From Chloroflexota bacterium (GTDB lineage: Bacteria; Chloroflexota; Limnocylindria; Limnocylindrales; CSP1-4), in NCBI GenBank assembly GCA_021813655.1, contig JAKAJU010000128.1, positions 1-45,706 of the forward strand: a DNA stretch of 45,706 nucleotides. Direction: 5' to 3'. Below the pieces are notes generated by a model, which saw nothing but the letters and a program-made list of their open reading frames with translations, made no database searches and had not been told where the DNA came from. Below are positions 9,401 through 16,821 of this stretch, piece by piece. Within the stretch, counting starts at the first letter, position 1. Each line of letters starts with the position of its first letter. A program made the position numbers and the translations under genes.

Positions 9401-9809
9401 GGACCGACTGCTCCGTCTGGCGCGCCGCGAACGTCAGGACCCGCTGCTTGCACAGGGACACGAACTCCGCGATCCCGTAGTCCTCGATGTCGCGCTTGCT
9501 CGTGAAGCCGAGGTCGCGCTCCACGTTGACCTCGACCCACAGTCCCTGGCAGTCGAAGCCGTTCTGCCAGCGCTGGTCCTCACCGAGCATCGCGTGGTAG
9601 CGCTGGAAGACGTCCTTGTACGTCCTGCCCCACGCATGGTGCACGCCCATCGGGTTGTTCGCGGTGATCGGGCCGTCGAGGAAGGACCAGCGCGGGCCGC
9701 CGGCGTTCTGGGCGCGCAGGCGCGCGAAGATGCGGCGCTCGCGCCAGAAGGCGAGCAGCGCATGCTCCTCGGCGACGAGGTCGGGCTTCGACGGGACGGC
9801 TGCGAACAT
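6462..9809 (-). CDS. ileS: Isoleucyl-tRNA synthetase with GVHH signature motif
   Basis: Charges tRNA-Ile with isoleucine; class Ia synthetase with a CP1 editing domain. The 1115 residues place it with the long type-2 enzymes. The usual HIGH motif is replaced: the block ANNPMGVHHAWGRTYKD aligns without gaps to the standard block, and HxGH becomes Gly-Val-His-His (residues 55-58). The KMSKS loop reads PMHKS (668-672), keeping only the second lysine (Lys671). The editing domain is present (VWTTTPWTLTSN and HIAPGCGAEDFALGR), as are Cys pairs WCARC, CWRC, CRAC and CPGC, then the anticodon-binding domain. I chose the ATG at 9809 because the family begins just before VPSKPD; a GTG at 9836 is also possible. 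No T-box is visible upstream. Confidence 0.95.
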   Translation of the reverse strand: MFAAVPSKPDLVAEEHALLAFWRERRIFARLRAQNAGGPRWSFLDGPITANNPMGVHHAWGRTYKDVFQRYHAMLGEDQRWQNGFDCQGLWVEVNVERDLGFTSKRDIEDYGIAEFVSLCKQRVLTFAARQTEQSVRLGYWMDWDDPEELRRLRDLLAADPSASVTVEGPGGPVTDTVEMIVGRLGMPELGGSYYTFSNENNDLIWAFLAECHHRGWLYKGHDTMPWCARCGTGISQHEMTEGYQDREDPGLTVRFPLVDRPGEALLVWTTTPWTLTSNVAAAVGADLRYVKVRQDDKVLWLGKGTLKQALQGGFEVLEEVPGSALVGWRYRGPFDDLPAVRAAFARSGPDGGHYEHRVVLWDEVGEEEGTGIVHIAPGCGAEDFALGRQLGLPMIAPLDESGIFIEGFDALSGRDVRDVTDQILERLRHHGFFHRVEPYTHRYPHCWRCGTPLVFRLVDEWYISMGPVYDKPRSELTPAEVDASLRYQIMEVVDRIRWIPSFGYERELDWLLNMHDWMISKKRYWGLALPIYDCRACGTIDVIGGRDELRERAVEGWEVLEGHTPHRPYVDSVKVACPGCGAPVERVRDVGNPWLDAGIVPFSTMHYRTDPAYWSTWFPADFITESFPGQFRNWFYSLLAMSTVLRREPPFRTIFGYATLFGEDGRPMHKSWGNAIEFDEAAERMGVDVMRWMYANARPEDNILFGWHAADEARRELLVLWNVYSFFVTYARVAGWTPERPVPPLDERLAIDRWILSRLAGLAERVGDRLGDYDLDAAAREISQFIDALSTWYLRLNRKRFSRSSDPADRDAAFATLHAALVGLARVAAPILPFLSEAFYRNLVAAVDPTAPDSVHLTRWPSAELAGFRDPALEDSMAVFSRAVELIRSLRSQAGIKLRQPLGRAWVALTDAGLRYREEMLGRLADEINVKEIIPIASDSDLVERRVKPLLPKIGKRLGPAIPAVMTAAREGAAEFHPDGSVTLAGVTLAPDEVEILSTPRPGTAVAHDHGLVVVLDTNVTPELRVEGEARDLQRAVQELRREMGLTVDERIDLAIEEGPAAARIALLIPALAAETLADAVAVGPVPLDAAVGEIEVEGGSLRFGVRRRVGGPS

Positions 9810-10004
9810 CTCCCCTCGAACGAAGAACGGCGCCACGTCCCGCCGGACGCGACGCCGTCACGTGGGCCGCGAGGGGGAGCGACATGGGATCGCCCCGCCC
9901 CATCCGGACGGTGATCGGAGTCCGGTAAGCGTCCCACAGCCGCGAACGGCCAGTCAACCCGACCCGCAGGCGCGTCGCCGCAGGAGTGCCGGACCGTTCC
10001 ACGG

Positions 10005-10010
10005 TATGCT
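10005..10010 (+). promoter_or_regulatory. -10 box TATGCT of the LytR-type gene
   Basis: TATGCT 11 nt before the ATG at 10022, implying a leader of only about five bases. The 5-bp inverted repeat ACCGT-TCC-ACGGT (9993-10005) abuts it and could be an operator. No good -35 is seen. Confidence 0.45.
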
Positions 10011-10021
10011 CTCCACCCGAC

Positions 10022-11821
10022 ATGACGATCCAGTCACACGCGCAGGACGATCGGCGCCCCACCGCGCGCTCCTCGTTCGCCGCCGCGTTCCTCTCGTTCA
10101 TCTTCCCGGGCCTCGGCCAGGCCTACGCAGGGGCGTGGGAGCGCGCGCTCGCCTTCGCCGCCATCCCCGTGCTCGTCCTCGCGCTTGCGGCGGGCATCGT
10201 GCTCCGCTATCGGACCGATCTGATCGGATACGTCATCCAGCCGACGATCCTCATCGCGCTCCTGGCGTTCTCGGCGGTCGTGCTCGTCTACCGAGCCGTG
10301 GCCGTGATCGACGCCTATCGGGTCGCCGACTTCGTCAACGGCTGGCGCGAGTCCGGCGACGGCCGGCTCGGCCCGCCCCGTCGCCACGCGAACCCGCTCG
10401 CGCTCGCCGGCCTCGGCGCGATCCTCCTCGTCATGCTCGCCGGTCATCTCGCCGTCGGCTACTACGGCGTGCAGGCGCTCGACCTCATCGGCAGCGTCTT
10501 CGGCGGCGGCGATCCGACGGACCAGATCGTCATCGCGGCTCCGAGCCAGTCCACGGCTCCCGGCCAGAGTCCCGCGCCGGCCACTCCGCTCCCGTCCGCG
10601 GGAGCCGGGGCGACGGTGACGCCGACCTCGATCCCCGAGTGGAACGGCACCGACCGGCTGAACATCCTCCTCGTCGGCGCCGACCAGCGCCCCGACCAGG
10701 GCTACTTCAACACCGACACCCTCATCGTCGTGAGCATCGACCCCACGACGAAGGAGGTGGCGATGTTCAGCCTCCCGCGCGACACCGTGGACGTCCCGCT
10801 CCCGCCGGACAGCCCCGCGCGGGCCGTCTACGGGGAGGTCTACGGCGGCAAGATCAACGGTCTCTGCATGGCGGCGAAGTCCCGTCCCGACATCTTCCCG
10901 GCGGGCTGCTTCGGCACGGTCAAGGAGGTCCTGGGCAACCTGTACGGCCTCGACATCAAGTACTACGTCGAGGTCAACTTCGACGGCTTCAAGGACGTCG
11001 TCGACGCCCTCGGCGGCGTGACGATCAACGTGCAGACCCCGGTCGTGGACGACTACTACCCGACCGACAAGGGCCAGCTCATGCGCGTCTACATCCCGTC
11101 GGGGATCCAGCACATGAGCGGCGAGCAGGCGCTCATCTACGCGCGGAGCCGCCACGGATCCTCCGACTTCGACCGCGGCCAGCGCCAGCAGCGCGTCATC
11201 CTCTCGCTCCGCCAGCAGGCGGACGTCGGGGCGATGATCCCGCGCATCCCCGACCTCGTGAAGAGTCTCAAGGCGGCGGTGCACACCGACATCCCGGTGA
11301 ACCTCCTCCCGCAGCTCGCGCAGCTCGCGGGCGAGATCGACATGTCGAAGCTGCGCTCGTACGTGTTCGCGCCGTCCTGGTGGGCCACCGAGGTCCGCTC
11401 CGGCGACCCGCGCGGGTACGTCATCGAGCCGAAGGTGGACCGGATCCGCTACGGCGTCCGGGCGGCATTCGCCGACAAGGCGGGCGACATCGCGCTCCGC
11501 GAGAAGGTGGCAGCCGAGAACGCGACCGTCTGGGTCCTCAACGGGACCGGAGCGACGGGCCAGGCCACGGACCTCGCGAGCTACCTGTCCTGGAGCGGGA
11601 TGCAGGCGTCCGCACCGAACCAGAAGCCCGACGAGCAGCCTGCCACGACCGTCGTCCGCGTCTACAACGGCGCGGAGAAGGAGATGCCGCAGACGGTCGC
11701 CTACCTGAAGAAGACATTCGGGGTGACACCGGAGCTCCTGGAGGATCCAGCCGTCCACGTGGACGTGATCGTCATCACCGCTCCCGACACGCCGAAGCTC
11801 CAGGCGCCGAACGCCCCCTGA
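10022..11821 (+). CDS. LytR-CpsA-Psr family cell-wall glycopolymer transferase
   Basis: LCP proteins attach secondary polymers such as teichoic acid or polysaccharide to peptidoglycan, outside the membrane. In 599 residues: several N-terminal hydrophobic segments beginning with FLSFIFPGLGQAYAGAW (about 23-150); a Pro/Ser/Ala linker (about 170-205); the LCP domain (about 213-395) with NILLVGAD, TDTLIVVSID, the Arg-containing FSLPRDT and the conserved Arg-rich block YARSRHGSSDFDRGQRQQ; and a C-terminal LytR_C domain (about 500-590, ATVWVLNGTGATGQA). I chose the ATG at 10022 because the hydrophobic domain follows and a TATGCT box lies just upstream. The multi-pass N-terminus differs from the single anchor of textbook LCP proteins. 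It points away from ileS. Confidence 0.92.
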   Translation: MTIQSHAQDDRRPTARSSFAAAFLSFIFPGLGQAYAGAWERALAFAAIPVLVLALAAGIVLRYRTDLIGYVIQPTILIALLAFSAVVLVYRAVAVIDAYRVADFVNGWRESGDGRLGPPRRHANPLALAGLGAILLVMLAGHLAVGYYGVQALDLIGSVFGGGDPTDQIVIAAPSQSTAPGQSPAPATPLPSAGAGATVTPTSIPEWNGTDRLNILLVGADQRPDQGYFNTDTLIVVSIDPTTKEVAMFSLPRDTVDVPLPPDSPARAVYGEVYGGKINGLCMAAKSRPDIFPAGCFGTVKEVLGNLYGLDIKYYVEVNFDGFKDVVDALGGVTINVQTPVVDDYYPTDKGQLMRVYIPSGIQHMSGEQALIYARSRHGSSDFDRGQRQQRVILSLRQQADVGAMIPRIPDLVKSLKAAVHTDIPVNLLPQLAQLAGEIDMSKLRSYVFAPSWWATEVRSGDPRGYVIEPKVDRIRYGVRAAFADKAGDIALREKVAAENATVWVLNGTGATGQATDLASYLSWSGMQASAPNQKPDEQPATTVVRVYNGAEKEMPQTVAYLKKTFGVTPELLEDPAVHVDVIVITAPDTPKLQAPNAP

Positions 11822-11850
11822 CGGCGGGGCTCCTGCGGGCCGGCCGATGC

Positions 11851-11872
11851 GGAGGCCGGGGAGCGGGCCTCC
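11851..11872. terminator. Hairpin between convergent genes
   Basis: Stem GGAGGCC / GGCCTCC with an 8-nt loop between the LytR-type gene and the aminotransferase, which converge here. There is no T-run, so intrinsic termination in either direction is an inference. Confidence 0.5.
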
Positions 11873-11878
11873 GTCCGG

Positions 11879-12862
11879 TCAGCGCGGATAGACCGGCGTC
11901 ACCCAGCTGGCGTACTCGGGGAGGATCCCCCGGACGGCGTCGAAGTAGCGCTGCTGGAGCCGCAGGGAGATGGGCCCCGGCCGCCCCGAGCCGACCTTCC
12001 GGTGGTCCACCTCGATGACGGGCGAGACCTGCGCCCCCGTCCCGCAGAGGAAGATCTCGTCGGCGACGTAGAGCTCGGTCCGGTCGATCGCGCGCTCCAC
12101 GACCGGGATGCCGAGGTCGCCCGCGATCTGGATGATGCCGGCGCGCGTGATCCCCTCGAGGATCTCGTCGGAGACGGCGGGCGTGACGAGGACGTCGTCG
12201 CGGACCATGAAGAGGTTCTCCGCGGAGCCTTCGGAGACGTGGCCGTCCCAGGAGAGCACGATCGCCTCGTCGTATCCGTCGAGCATCGCCTCGGTCTTCG
12301 CGAGAGCCGAGTTCACGTAGGCGCCGACGATCTTGCCGCGGGCCGGGATCGCGACGTCCGCGGTCCGGCGCCAGCTCGAGGTCATGCACCGGATCCCGGC
12401 GTCCGTGTCGATGTACGCGCCGAAGGGTGTCGCGACGATGTAGAACTCGTGCGCCAGGGCGTGGAGGCGAACACCGATCGCCTCGGTGCTCATGTAGACC
12501 GACGGGCGGATGTACGTGTCCTCGCGGAAGCCGTTCCGACGCGCGAGCTCGACGCAGAGCCCCACCCATTCGTCCACCGACGGCAGGCCCTCGTCCATGA
12601 AGAGGACCTTCGCGGAGTTCCGGATGCGCGCGATGTGCTCGCGCGCCTTGAGCACGTAGAGCTGCTCGTGCTCGGGGTTCCAGTACGCCCGGATCCCCTC
12701 GAAGACCGCGGTCCCGTACAGGAACGCGTGGGTCATGATCGAGACGTTCGCGTCGGCGAGCGGCACGAACGACCCGCGGAAGTAGCACGTGAGAGTCGAG
12801 GGGTCGCGGGCGATCTTCGTCGACGTGGACTCGATCGAGGGGGACTGCTGCTCCGTCACCAT
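11879..12862 (-). CDS. ilvE: Branched-chain amino acid aminotransferase
   Basis: PLP-dependent fold-type IV transaminase that interconverts Leu, Ile or Val with their 2-oxo acids. The 327 residues carry FEGIRAY, the conserved THAFLYGTAVFEG block, the PLP lysine (Lys177 in RGKIVGAY), EGSAENLF and GTGAQVSPV. Where E. coli IlvE has KAGGNY around the lysine, this protein has KIVGAY, a variant seen in other lineages, so substrate range could differ slightly. The start is an ATG preceded by GGAG; a TATACT box about 50 bp upstream would give a normal leader. It stands alone: converging with the LytR-type gene downstream and separated from the exchanger by 100 bp. Confidence 0.93.
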   Translation of the reverse strand: MVTEQQSPSIESTSTKIARDPSTLTCYFRGSFVPLADANVSIMTHAFLYGTAVFEGIRAYWNPEHEQLYVLKAREHIARIRNSAKVLFMDEGLPSVDEWVGLCVELARRNGFREDTYIRPSVYMSTEAIGVRLHALAHEFYIVATPFGAYIDTDAGIRCMTSSWRRTADVAIPARGKIVGAYVNSALAKTEAMLDGYDEAIVLSWDGHVSEGSAENLFMVRDDVLVTPAVSDEILEGITRAGIIQIAGDLGIPVVERAIDRTELYVADEIFLCGTGAQVSPVIEVDHRKVGSGRPGPISLRLQQRYFDAVRGILPEYASWVTPVYPR

Positions 12863-12912
12863 GGGGCTCCGCTCCGGCTCGCTCCCCCGTGGACTCCCGG
12901 GGGCCAGGCCCG

Positions 12913-12918
12913 AGTATA
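12913..12918 (-). promoter_or_regulatory. -10 box TATACT of ilvE
   Basis: TATACT on the minus strand, flanked by GG and CG exactly as in the def promoter, about 50 nt before the ilvE ATG. The leader contains a Shine-Dalgarno-like GGAGC. Confidence 0.55.
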
Positions 12919-12962
12919 CCGTCGGGGTCGGCCGCGTCCGCCCGAGGGAGGTCCGTGCCCCC

Positions 12963-14033
12963 TCAGGGAGGCGTCGGGGTCCCGGTGCCCACGCCGAGCA
13001 CGATGAGCCCGAGGAAGGCGATGTAGTACGCGCCGCCCACGAGGAGCCACCTGCCGCGGAGGATGCCGCGCACGCGCATCGGGACGAAGATCGTGAGCGA
13101 CGACGCGAACGCGATCGCGACGGACGCGAAGACGATCGGCGCGCTTCCCGAGGCGGACCACGCCGCGGGGGCGAACACGAGCGCGACGACGGTCGGGATC
13201 ATGCTCTGGAAGACCATCGCGCCGGTGATGTTGCCCATCGCGAGCGTGTCCTTGGACTGCCGGACCCAGATGACGCTGTTGAGCTTCTCCGGCAGTTCGG
13301 TGGCGATCGGCGCGACGATGAGCGCAAGGATCGCGGCGCTCACGCCGAGACCCGTCGCGAGGTGCTCCACGGCCCCGACGAAGACGAGCGCCCCACCGAC
13401 GATGAGCGCGAGTGCCGCCGCGACCTGGAGCGTGATGATGCGGAGGCGCGGCGGCACGCCCGCCGGCCGGCTCGGCGCGTCGAGCCTGCGGAGCCGGAGG
13501 GGCCTGAGGTCGTCGCTCCCGCCGCCGGCTCTCTCCGCACCGAAGTGCTCCCGGACGTAGAGCGCGTAGAGGACGATGAGGAGGGCCGCGACGGCCCAGC
13601 GCGGCCAGACGAGATCCGCCGGCAGGAACGCGGCGCCGATCGCGATCGCGTACCCGACGAAGAACCACCGGATGTCGTGGAAGATGACGGCCGGCTCCAG
13701 CAGCATCGTGTCGCCAAGGTCGCGCCCGTGCGCGACGCTCAGGACGGCGAGTGCCGTCACGAACATCGCGAGGGTCGACAGCATGAACGGCGCCCCGAGG
13801 ATCGCGCCGATGCCGATCTCGTTCGCGTGCGCCCCCCCGCCCGACCCGATGATCGCGACGATCGGGATCATCGTCTCCGGGAGCGCGGTGCCGACGGCGG
13901 CGAGGACGGACCCCACGGCGCCCTCGGCGAGCTGGAGCCGGTGACCGAACCACTCGATCCCGTTCGTGAAGAGCTCGGCGCCGGCGAGGATGAGGACGAA
14001 CGAGAGGGCGAGGACGACGACGTCCATCGTCAC
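12963..14033 (-). CDS. Cation/Ca2+ exchanger family (CaCA) membrane protein
   Basis: Antiporter of the sodium/calcium exchanger superfamily (YrbG-like), expected to exchange Na+ or H+ for Ca2+ or another divalent ion across the membrane. The 356 residues are largely hydrophobic, with two inverted alpha-repeats: AAVGTALPETMIPI near the start and APIATELPEKLNS in the second half, each with the ion-binding Pro-Glu. A charged cytoplasmic loop (about residues 155-190) separates the halves. The GTG start overlaps the DUF1634 stop as GTGA; an ATG two codons later (14027) is the alternative. It is the last gene of the rpsF-ssb-rpsR-TauE-DUF1634 run. The transported ion cannot be read from sequence. 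Confidence 0.9.
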   Translation of the reverse strand: MTMDVVVLALSFVLILAGAELFTNGIEWFGHRLQLAEGAVGSVLAAVGTALPETMIPIVAIIGSGGGAHANEIGIGAILGAPFMLSTLAMFVTALAVLSVAHGRDLGDTMLLEPAVIFHDIRWFFVGYAIAIGAAFLPADLVWPRWAVAALLIVLYALYVREHFGAERAGGGSDDLRPLRLRRLDAPSRPAGVPPRLRIITLQVAAALALIVGGALVFVGAVEHLATGLGVSAAILALIVAPIATELPEKLNSVIWVRQSKDTLAMGNITGAMVFQSMIPTVVALVFAPAAWSASGSAPIVFASVAIAFASSLTIFVPMRVRGILRGRWLLVGGAYYIAFLGLIVLGVGTGTPTPP

Positions 14034-14389
14034 GCCGCCCCGCTCGCGACGGCGACACTGGCCGCGATGACGACCAGGATCGCGACGGATACGATGACCA
14101 TCCGTCGCTGGCCGGTCCGCGCGAAGCCCACGAGCGATGCGAGCACGCGGAGCGTGGGCGTGACGATCGTGAGGATCAGGCCGAGCCAGAGGAACGAGGT
14201 CGGCTCGAGGCTCGCGAGCCCGCTGAGGATCGCCGCGGGATCGAAGGGCGGCGGAGGCGGCCCGAGCGGATCGACACCGCGGGCGACCATGAGCGCGACC
14301 CCGATCGCCATCATCGCGATGCTCGCCCCGATCCCCCATTGGAGCACACGCGCGACCGTCCGGTCGAGCGCCGCCGCCGCCCCGCTCAC
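14030..14389 (-). CDS. DUF1634 membrane protein
   Basis: Small membrane protein of 119 residues with three hydrophobic segments (about 17-37, 64-86 and 95-115). Spacing, RVLQWGIGAS near the start and TPTLRVLASL in the middle fit DUF1634, whose genes usually sit beside TauE/SafE exporters. No biochemical function is established for the family. Here it is tightly packed: its GTG start overlaps the exporter stop (GTGA) and its own stop overlaps the exchanger start. A role as a small partner or stability subunit of the exporter is inferred from this position. Confidence 0.8.
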   Translation of the reverse strand: MSGAAAALDRTVARVLQWGIGASIAMMAIGVALMVARGVDPLGPPPPPFDPAAILSGLASLEPTSFLWLGLILTIVTPTLRVLASLVGFARTGQRRMVIVSVAILVVIAASVAVASGAA

Positions 14390-15351
14390 CCGATCGCCCT
14401 CAGGGCCATCTGGACCGCCGTGTACGCGAGCACGACGACGAAGAGCAGCCGCAGGATCCGGACGTCGACCCGGTGCGCGACGCGCGACCCGGCGAGGGCG
14501 CCGAGGAAGACACCCACCGCGGTCGGCCCGGCGACGTACGGGTCGATCCCTCCGCGGAGGAAGTAGACGATCGCGCTCGCCGAGGCGGTGATGCCGATCA
14601 TCAGGTTGCTCGTCGCCGTGGCCACGCGCAGCGGCACGCCCATCGCGAGGTTCATGAGCGGGACCTTCACGATCCCGCCCCCCACGCCGAGGAGCGCCGA
14701 GACGACTCCGGCGAAGATGCTCCCGGCGACCCCGAGCGGGAACCGCTTCACCGCGTAGTCGGGGCCCGCGAGCGAGGCCACGAACGGCATCGAGGACGTT
14801 GGGCTCCGGCCCCGTGCGCCGGCCGACCCGCCGGCGGCGGTGCCGCGCTCGCGGTCGGCCGCGACCCGGGCATCCGGGACGGGATCCGCGGCGGGGACGT
14901 CGAGGGGGATCGCCTCATCCACCTCAGGCGACCCGTCGGCGACGGCCGGCGCGGGGGCAGGCTTCGCCAGCCCGCGGCGCGCCATCGTCACGGCCGTGTA
15001 CGCGAGAAGGAGCGCGAAGAGCCCGGCGAGCACGTTGTCCGGGAGCGCGAACGCGATGAGCCCGCCCACGAGCGCCCCGGATGCCGTGAACACCTCGAGG
15101 GCCATCCCGAGCCGCAGGTTCGCGATGTGGCGCTCCAGGTAGACCCCGGCCGCCGCGCTGCTCGTGACGATCACGCTGACGAGGCTGACGCCGACCGCCT
15201 CCCGGAGGGGCAGCCCGAACCCGAGCGTGAGCAGCGGGACGATGAGGACGCCGCCGCCGAGGCCCAGCAGCGACCCGAAGGCGCCCGCGGCAGCGCCCGC
15301 CCCGATGAGGACGAGGTCGACCGTCACGCGCGTACCGCCGTGCTGTGCCAC
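14386..15351 (-). CDS. TauE/SafE-family sulfite/organosulfonate exporter
   Basis: Membrane permease family associated with export of sulfite, sulfoacetate or other small anions. The 321 residues form two homologous halves, each opening with a glycine-rich loop: GSLLGLGGGVLIVPLL near residue 26 and SALLGVGGGIVKVPLM near residue 220. The halves are joined by an unusually long polar loop of about 75 residues (about 133-205) rich in Pro, Ala and Asp. The start is GTG at 15351; a GTG at 15327, right before the first helix, is also plausible. It follows rpsR by 39 bp and is translationally coupled to the DUF1634 gene. Confidence 0.88.
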   Translation of the reverse strand: MAQHGGTRVTVDLVLIGAGAAAGAFGSLLGLGGGVLIVPLLTLGFGLPLREAVGVSLVSVIVTSSAAAGVYLERHIANLRLGMALEVFTASGALVGGLIAFALPDNVLAGLFALLLAYTAVTMARRGLAKPAPAPAVADGSPEVDEAIPLDVPAADPVPDARVAADRERGTAAGGSAGARGRSPTSSMPFVASLAGPDYAVKRFPLGVAGSIFAGVVSALLGVGGGIVKVPLMNLAMGVPLRVATATSNLMIGITASASAIVYFLRGGIDPYVAGPTAVGVFLGALAGSRVAHRVDVRILRLLFVVVLAYTAVQMALRAIG

Positions 15352-15390
15352 CCGTCGCGGCGGATGGCACAGCGAACGCTCATCTCGCCG

Positions 15391-15660
15391 TCAGGGCCGC
15401 AGGTGCTGCGGCGCGTACGGCAGGAGCGCGACGTGGCGGGCGCGCTTCAGCGCGACCGAGAGCTCGCGCTGGTGGCCGGCGCACAGGCCGGTCTTGCGGC
15501 GCGGCTCGATCTTCGCTCGCTCCGAGAGGTACCGGCGGAGGCGGTTGACCTCCTTGTAGTCGATCTGCACGGTCTTGTCGGCGCAGAAGGCACAGACCTT
15601 TCGCCGCCGGCGGTCGCGGTAGTACTCGTCCCGCTTCTTCGAACGTGCGCCAGGTGCCAT
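15391..15660 (-). CDS. rpsR: Ribosomal protein S18
   Basis: Small-subunit protein that binds S6 on the platform of the 30S ribosome. The 89 residues include [10 protein letters not shown] and, further on, [10 protein letters not shown], together a likely zinc-binding set (three Cys and a His), so this is the C+ form. [19 protein letters not shown] is the conserved core. It is third in rpsF-ssb-rpsR, the usual bacterial order; rplI, which commonly follows, is missing and a TauE exporter takes its place. Confidence 0.96.
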   Translation of the reverse strand: MAPGARSKKRDEYYRDRRRRKVCAFCADKTVQIDYKEVNRLRRYLSERAKIEPRRKTGLCAGHQRELSVALKRARHVALLPYAPQHLRP

Positions 15661-15732
15661 CGGTGGTGGACTCCTCGTGTTGTGCGTCGCGTGCTGCGGT
15701 CGCGCCGGTCCGGTCCGACCGCGGTGTGGGCG

Positions 15733-16200
15733 TCAGAACGGCAGGTCGTCGAGATCCTCGTACGTCTCGCCCGTCCCCTGGGCCGCCGGAGCAGATCCGC
15801 CGCGACCACGCTGCGGGGAGGCCTCCGAGCGGCCGGAGGAGGCGTCGGGACCGGGCTCGCCCTCGTCCCGCGGGCGCGGGTCGAGGGGGGTCACCTGGTT
15901 CGCGACGAGCTCGGTCGTGTACCGCTTCTGGCCGTCCTTGTCCTCCCACTGGCGGGTCTGGAGGCGGCCTTCGACGTAGACCTTGCGGCCCTTGCGGAGG
16001 AACTCCGCGGTGCGTTCGGCGAGCGGGCCCCACGCGACGACGCGGAACCACTCCGTCTCTTCCTGCCAGTTGCCATCCTGGCCGCGGAAGTTGCGGTTCA
16101 CGGCGACGGTGAACTGGGTCACGGCCTGCCCGTTGGGCGTGTACCGCATCTCCGGGTCGCGCCCCAGGTTGCCGATGATCATCGCCTTGTTCAGCGACAC
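15733..16200 (-). CDS. ssb: Single-stranded DNA-binding protein
   Basis: Coats single-stranded DNA and recruits repair and replication partners. The 155 residues comprise the OB-fold (residues 1-108: NKAMIIGNLGRDPEMRYTPNGQAV, TEWFRVVAWGPLAE, VYVEGRLQTRQWEDKDGQKRY), a Gly/Ser/Pro-rich flexible linker, and the acidic tip DLDDLPF that binds partners such as PriA and RecJ, both encoded in this window. It lies between rpsF (18 bp upstream) and rpsR (72 bp downstream). Confidence 0.97.
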   Translation of the reverse strand: MSLNKAMIIGNLGRDPEMRYTPNGQAVTQFTVAVNRNFRGQDGNWQEETEWFRVVAWGPLAERTAEFLRKGRKVYVEGRLQTRQWEDKDGQKRYTTELVANQVTPLDPRPRDEGEPGPDASSGRSEASPQRGRGGSAPAAQGTGETYEDLDDLPF

Positions 16201-16218
16201 GGATCCGTCCCCCCGGCC

Positions 16219-16659
16219 TCAGTCGACGGCGGCCGGAGCCGCCTCGGACTCGGACTCGTCGATGCGCTCGCCGTCCGGCTCCACCTCGTCCTCGTCGACG
16301 GGCGGCGGCGGGACCTGGTCGCCCTCGCCCGCCTCGGCGCCGGCGGCCTCACCCTTCCGGGCGGCCCGAACAGGTCGCTCGATGCGGATGATCAGGTGCC
16401 GGATGACCTCCTCCGTGATGAGGAGGGTGCGCTCGATCTCCGCGATCGTCGTCGCGGGCGCCTCGAAGACCACGATGTGGTACTGGCCCTCGCGATGGCG
16501 ATCGATGGGGTACGCGAGCCGGCGGCGGCCCCAAGGCTGGACCTTCACGATCTGGCCGCCATCCGCGCCGATCATCCGCGTCGTCCGCTCGACGACCGCC
16601 TGGGTTCGCTCGTCCGGGGCGTCCGGCTTGAAGACGAGCATGAGTTCGTATCGGCGCAT
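16219..16659 (-). CDS. rpsF: Ribosomal protein S6
   Basis: Small-subunit protein pairing with S18. The 146 residues are longer than the usual 95-135 because of an acidic Ala/Glu/Asp-rich tail from about residue 103. The core has YELMLVFKPD, WGRRRLAYPI and GQYHIVVFEAP. The ATG has a strong Shine-Dalgarno (AGGAAGGAGAG, 16679-16669). A TACACT box at 16756-16751 would give an 85-nt leader, long enough for the S6:S18 autoregulatory RNA known in other bacteria; I cannot confirm that fold by eye. Confidence 0.95.
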   Translation of the reverse strand: MRRYELMLVFKPDAPDERTQAVVERTTRMIGADGGQIVKVQPWGRRRLAYPIDRHREGQYHIVVFEAPATTIAEIERTLLITEEVIRHLIIRIERPVRAARKGEAAGAEAGEGDQVPPPPVDEDEVEPDGERIDESESEAAPAAVD

Positions 16660-16750
16660 GCGCCAGGCTCTCCTTCCTGTGGGATATGCCCCGGTCGCGG
16701 GTCGCGTCGCGCGGACGTGAGCCGTCGCACGGAGCAGAAAGGCCGCGCGG

Positions 16751-16756
16751 AGTGTA
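16751..16756 (-). promoter_or_regulatory. Candidate -10 box TACACT of rpsF-ssb-rpsR
   Basis: TACACT on the minus strand about 92 nt before the rpsF ATG, in the divergent region shared with the CpaE-like gene. The -35 is not clear. Confidence 0.4.
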
Positions 16757-16780
16757 TCACGGTCCCGTCGCCAGACCGTC

Positions 16781-16786
16781 TATGCT
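16781..16786 (+). promoter_or_regulatory. Candidate -10 box TATGCT of the CpaE-like gene
   Basis: TATGCT identical to the box before the LytR-type gene. Transcription would start near 16793, giving a leader of about 29 nt that contains the GGAG Shine-Dalgarno (16812-16815) before the ATG at 16822. Confidence 0.45.
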
Positions 16787-16821
16787 CCCGGATGGTCGCA
16801 CCTCGTCCAGTCGGAGCACCC

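Noticed and set aside
6459-9914. Very long plus-strand open frame opposite ileS (and similar ones at 852-2900, 10034-11758, 20957-23821, 41931-44324)
   Set aside because: They are antisense to recognised genes or run across tRNA genes, are rich in Arg/Asp/Glu/His in the pattern expected from the opposite strand of GC-rich genes, and show no domain.
9810-10021. Possible T-box or other amino-acid riboswitch ahead of ileS
   Set aside because: The T-box core (UGGNACCGCG-like) and a specifier loop are not found. Only a weak TTGACT-like element is visible on the minus strand.
16660-16750. S6:S18 autoregulatory leader RNA before rpsF
   Set aside because: The leader length fits but I cannot recognise the conserved bulged stem by eye. 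An Infernal search with the Rfam S6:S18 leader model would decide.
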